From Rickettsiales bacterium (GTDB taxonomy: Bacteria; Pseudomonadota; Alphaproteobacteria; Methylaequorales; Methylaequoraceae), in assembly GCA_002711625.1 (NCBI GenBank), contig PARR01000010.1, positions 4,412 through 10,869 of the forward strand: a DNA stretch of 6,458 nucleotides. The letters run 5' to 3'. The notes under the pieces are model-generated. The model was not told the origin of the DNA, made no database searches, and worked only from the letters and a program-made list of their open reading frames with translations. The position numbers and the translations under genes are program-made. This document shows positions 5,903 to 6,458 of this stretch, one piece after another (the first letter of the stretch is position 1; every line of letters begins with the position of its first letter).

Positions 5903-6280
5903 ATGGCACTTGAATCAATTTTTCTTATATTAGTTTCGGTTGGAGTTTTTTCAGCAGCTTTAGGTTACGGTATCGTTCCCTCAAAAAGCCTTCCATTTAT
6001 GTACGGCATTTCACTGACAAATAAAAATATGGCTAATATATTTCGTGCCGTTACCGGTTTATACATGGCATTTGCGGTATTTTGGTTTTTTAGTGCATTT
6101 CATATCGAACTATACTTTTCTGCGATATTAAGTCTTATCTTGTTTATGTCTGGAATAGCTTTTGGAAGGATTGCCAGCATTATCCTTGACGGGCTGCCAG
6201 ATAAAATTATTGTAGGGTACTTAATAGTAGAACTAGTACTTTTATCAATGGGATACTTTTTAATTTTGGGAATTTCTTAA
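5903..6280 (+). CDS. DUF4345 family membrane protein
   Basis: This 125-residue, very hydrophobic protein has four predicted transmembrane helices at about 4-22, 47-65, 70-92 and 102-122. It carries landmarks I associate with DUF4345: NIFRAVTGLY (45-54) entering helix 2, and FGRIASIILDGLP (87-99) at the end of helix 3. The conserved-looking arginines R48 and R89 and aspartate D96 sit at helix ends, suggesting a functional polar patch. No biochemical function is known to me for this family; it is a small inner-membrane protein. The gene follows the GST stop by 12 bases with no Shine-Dalgarno before its ATG, so it is probably in the same transcription unit. A 29-base gap separates it from the next gene. 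Complete in length for the family. Confidence 0.78.
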   Translation: MALESIFLILVSVGVFSAALGYGIVPSKSLPFMYGISLTNKNMANIFRAVTGLYMAFAVFWFFSAFHIELYFSAILSLILFMSGIAFGRIASIILDGLPDKIIVGYLIVELVLLSMGYFLILGIS

Positions 6281-6309
6281 TGAGGAAACTTTATAGTTAA
6301 ATAAAGGTC

Positions 6310-6458
6310 ATGATCGAAGAGAGTATTAAACTTCCTTGTGGGCAACTGATAAAAAATCGCTTTTGTAAATCAGCTATGACAGAGCGAATTGCTGGCCAGG
6401 ACAATTTTGTTAACAAACGTCATTTAAATTTATACGATTTTTGGAGTAAGAGTGGTGC
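6310..6458 (+). CDS. NADH:flavin oxidoreductase / Old Yellow Enzyme family protein, N-terminal fragment
   Basis: Only the first 49 codons are present; the gene runs off the window. The sequence IKLPCGQLIKNRFCKSAMTE (residues 6-25) is the characteristic first beta strand of the Old Yellow Enzyme TIM barrel, where the KSAMTE segment contacts FMN. HLNLYDFWSKSGA then matches the helix leading to strand 2. Family members reduce activated C=C bonds of enones or 2,4-dienoyl-CoA with NAD(P)H; the fragment cannot show whether this is a simple ene-reductase or a longer 2,4-dienoyl-CoA-reductase type with an FeS cluster. The ATG at 6310 is the only possible start: an in-frame TAA lies at 6298-6300. AAAGG ends just 2 bases before ATG-proximal TC, a poorly spaced Shine-Dalgarno. 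It probably belongs to the GST-DUF4345 run. Confidence 0.85.
   Translation, partial: MIEESIKLPCGQLIKNRFCKSAMTERIAGQDNFVNKRHLNLYDFWSKSG

Overview
The window is strongly A+T-rich, tightly packed bacterial DNA: gaps between genes are mostly 12-31 bases and two gene junctions overlap by 4 bases. AT-richness, short spacers, scarce Shine-Dalgarno sequences, a YfcG-type glutathione transferase and a pair of exported sulfatases together suggest a streamlined, probably marine, proteobacterium, most likely gammaproteobacterial. This placement is inference; the window holds no rRNA or other phylogenetic marker. No mobile element, tRNA, rRNA or CRISPR array is visible.

Layout. (1) Bases 1-474, plus strand: the C-terminal third of a class I aminotransferase of the MocR-like aspartate aminotransferase family (AspT type), cut by the window edge. 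(2) Bases 503-1740, minus strand: a two-gene unit, a DsbA-fold 2-hydroxychromene-2-carboxylate isomerase / kappa-GST-like protein followed by a short AlkA-type HhH-GPD DNA glycosylase that starts at GTG inside a GTGA overlap. (3) Bases 1741-1837: the only sizeable spacer, with a perfect 6-bp inverted repeat (likely end of the sulfatase unit) and a possible promoter for the isomerase. (4) Bases 1838-5184, minus strand: two formylglycine-type sulfatases joined by an ATGA overlap. The first is a secreted AtsA-like enzyme with a C-terminal membrane anchor; the second has an N-terminal membrane anchor. (5) Bases 5216-6458, plus strand: a Nu-class (YfcG-like) glutathione transferase, a four-helix DUF4345 membrane protein, and the first 49 codons of an Old-Yellow-Enzyme-family flavin oxidoreductase, diverging from the sulfatases across only 31 bases.

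Functionally, the sulfatase pair probably removes sulfate esters from one or more organic substrates in the periplasm. The flanking genes lean toward electrophile and redox handling (two glutathione-linked thioredoxin-fold proteins, an ene-reductase-like flavoenzyme) and alkylated-base repair.

The most unusual observation is that both 4-base overlaps are immediately preceded by a correctly phased slippery heptamer (A AAA AAG before GTGA; A AAA AAA before ATGA). In each case a -1 slip would bypass the stop and enter the next gene in frame. For the sulfatases this would give a topologically sensible protein with two periplasmic sulfatase domains joined by a transmembrane hairpin. This is a hypothesis from sequence only; A-rich Lys-Lys ends in AT-rich genomes are a simpler explanation.
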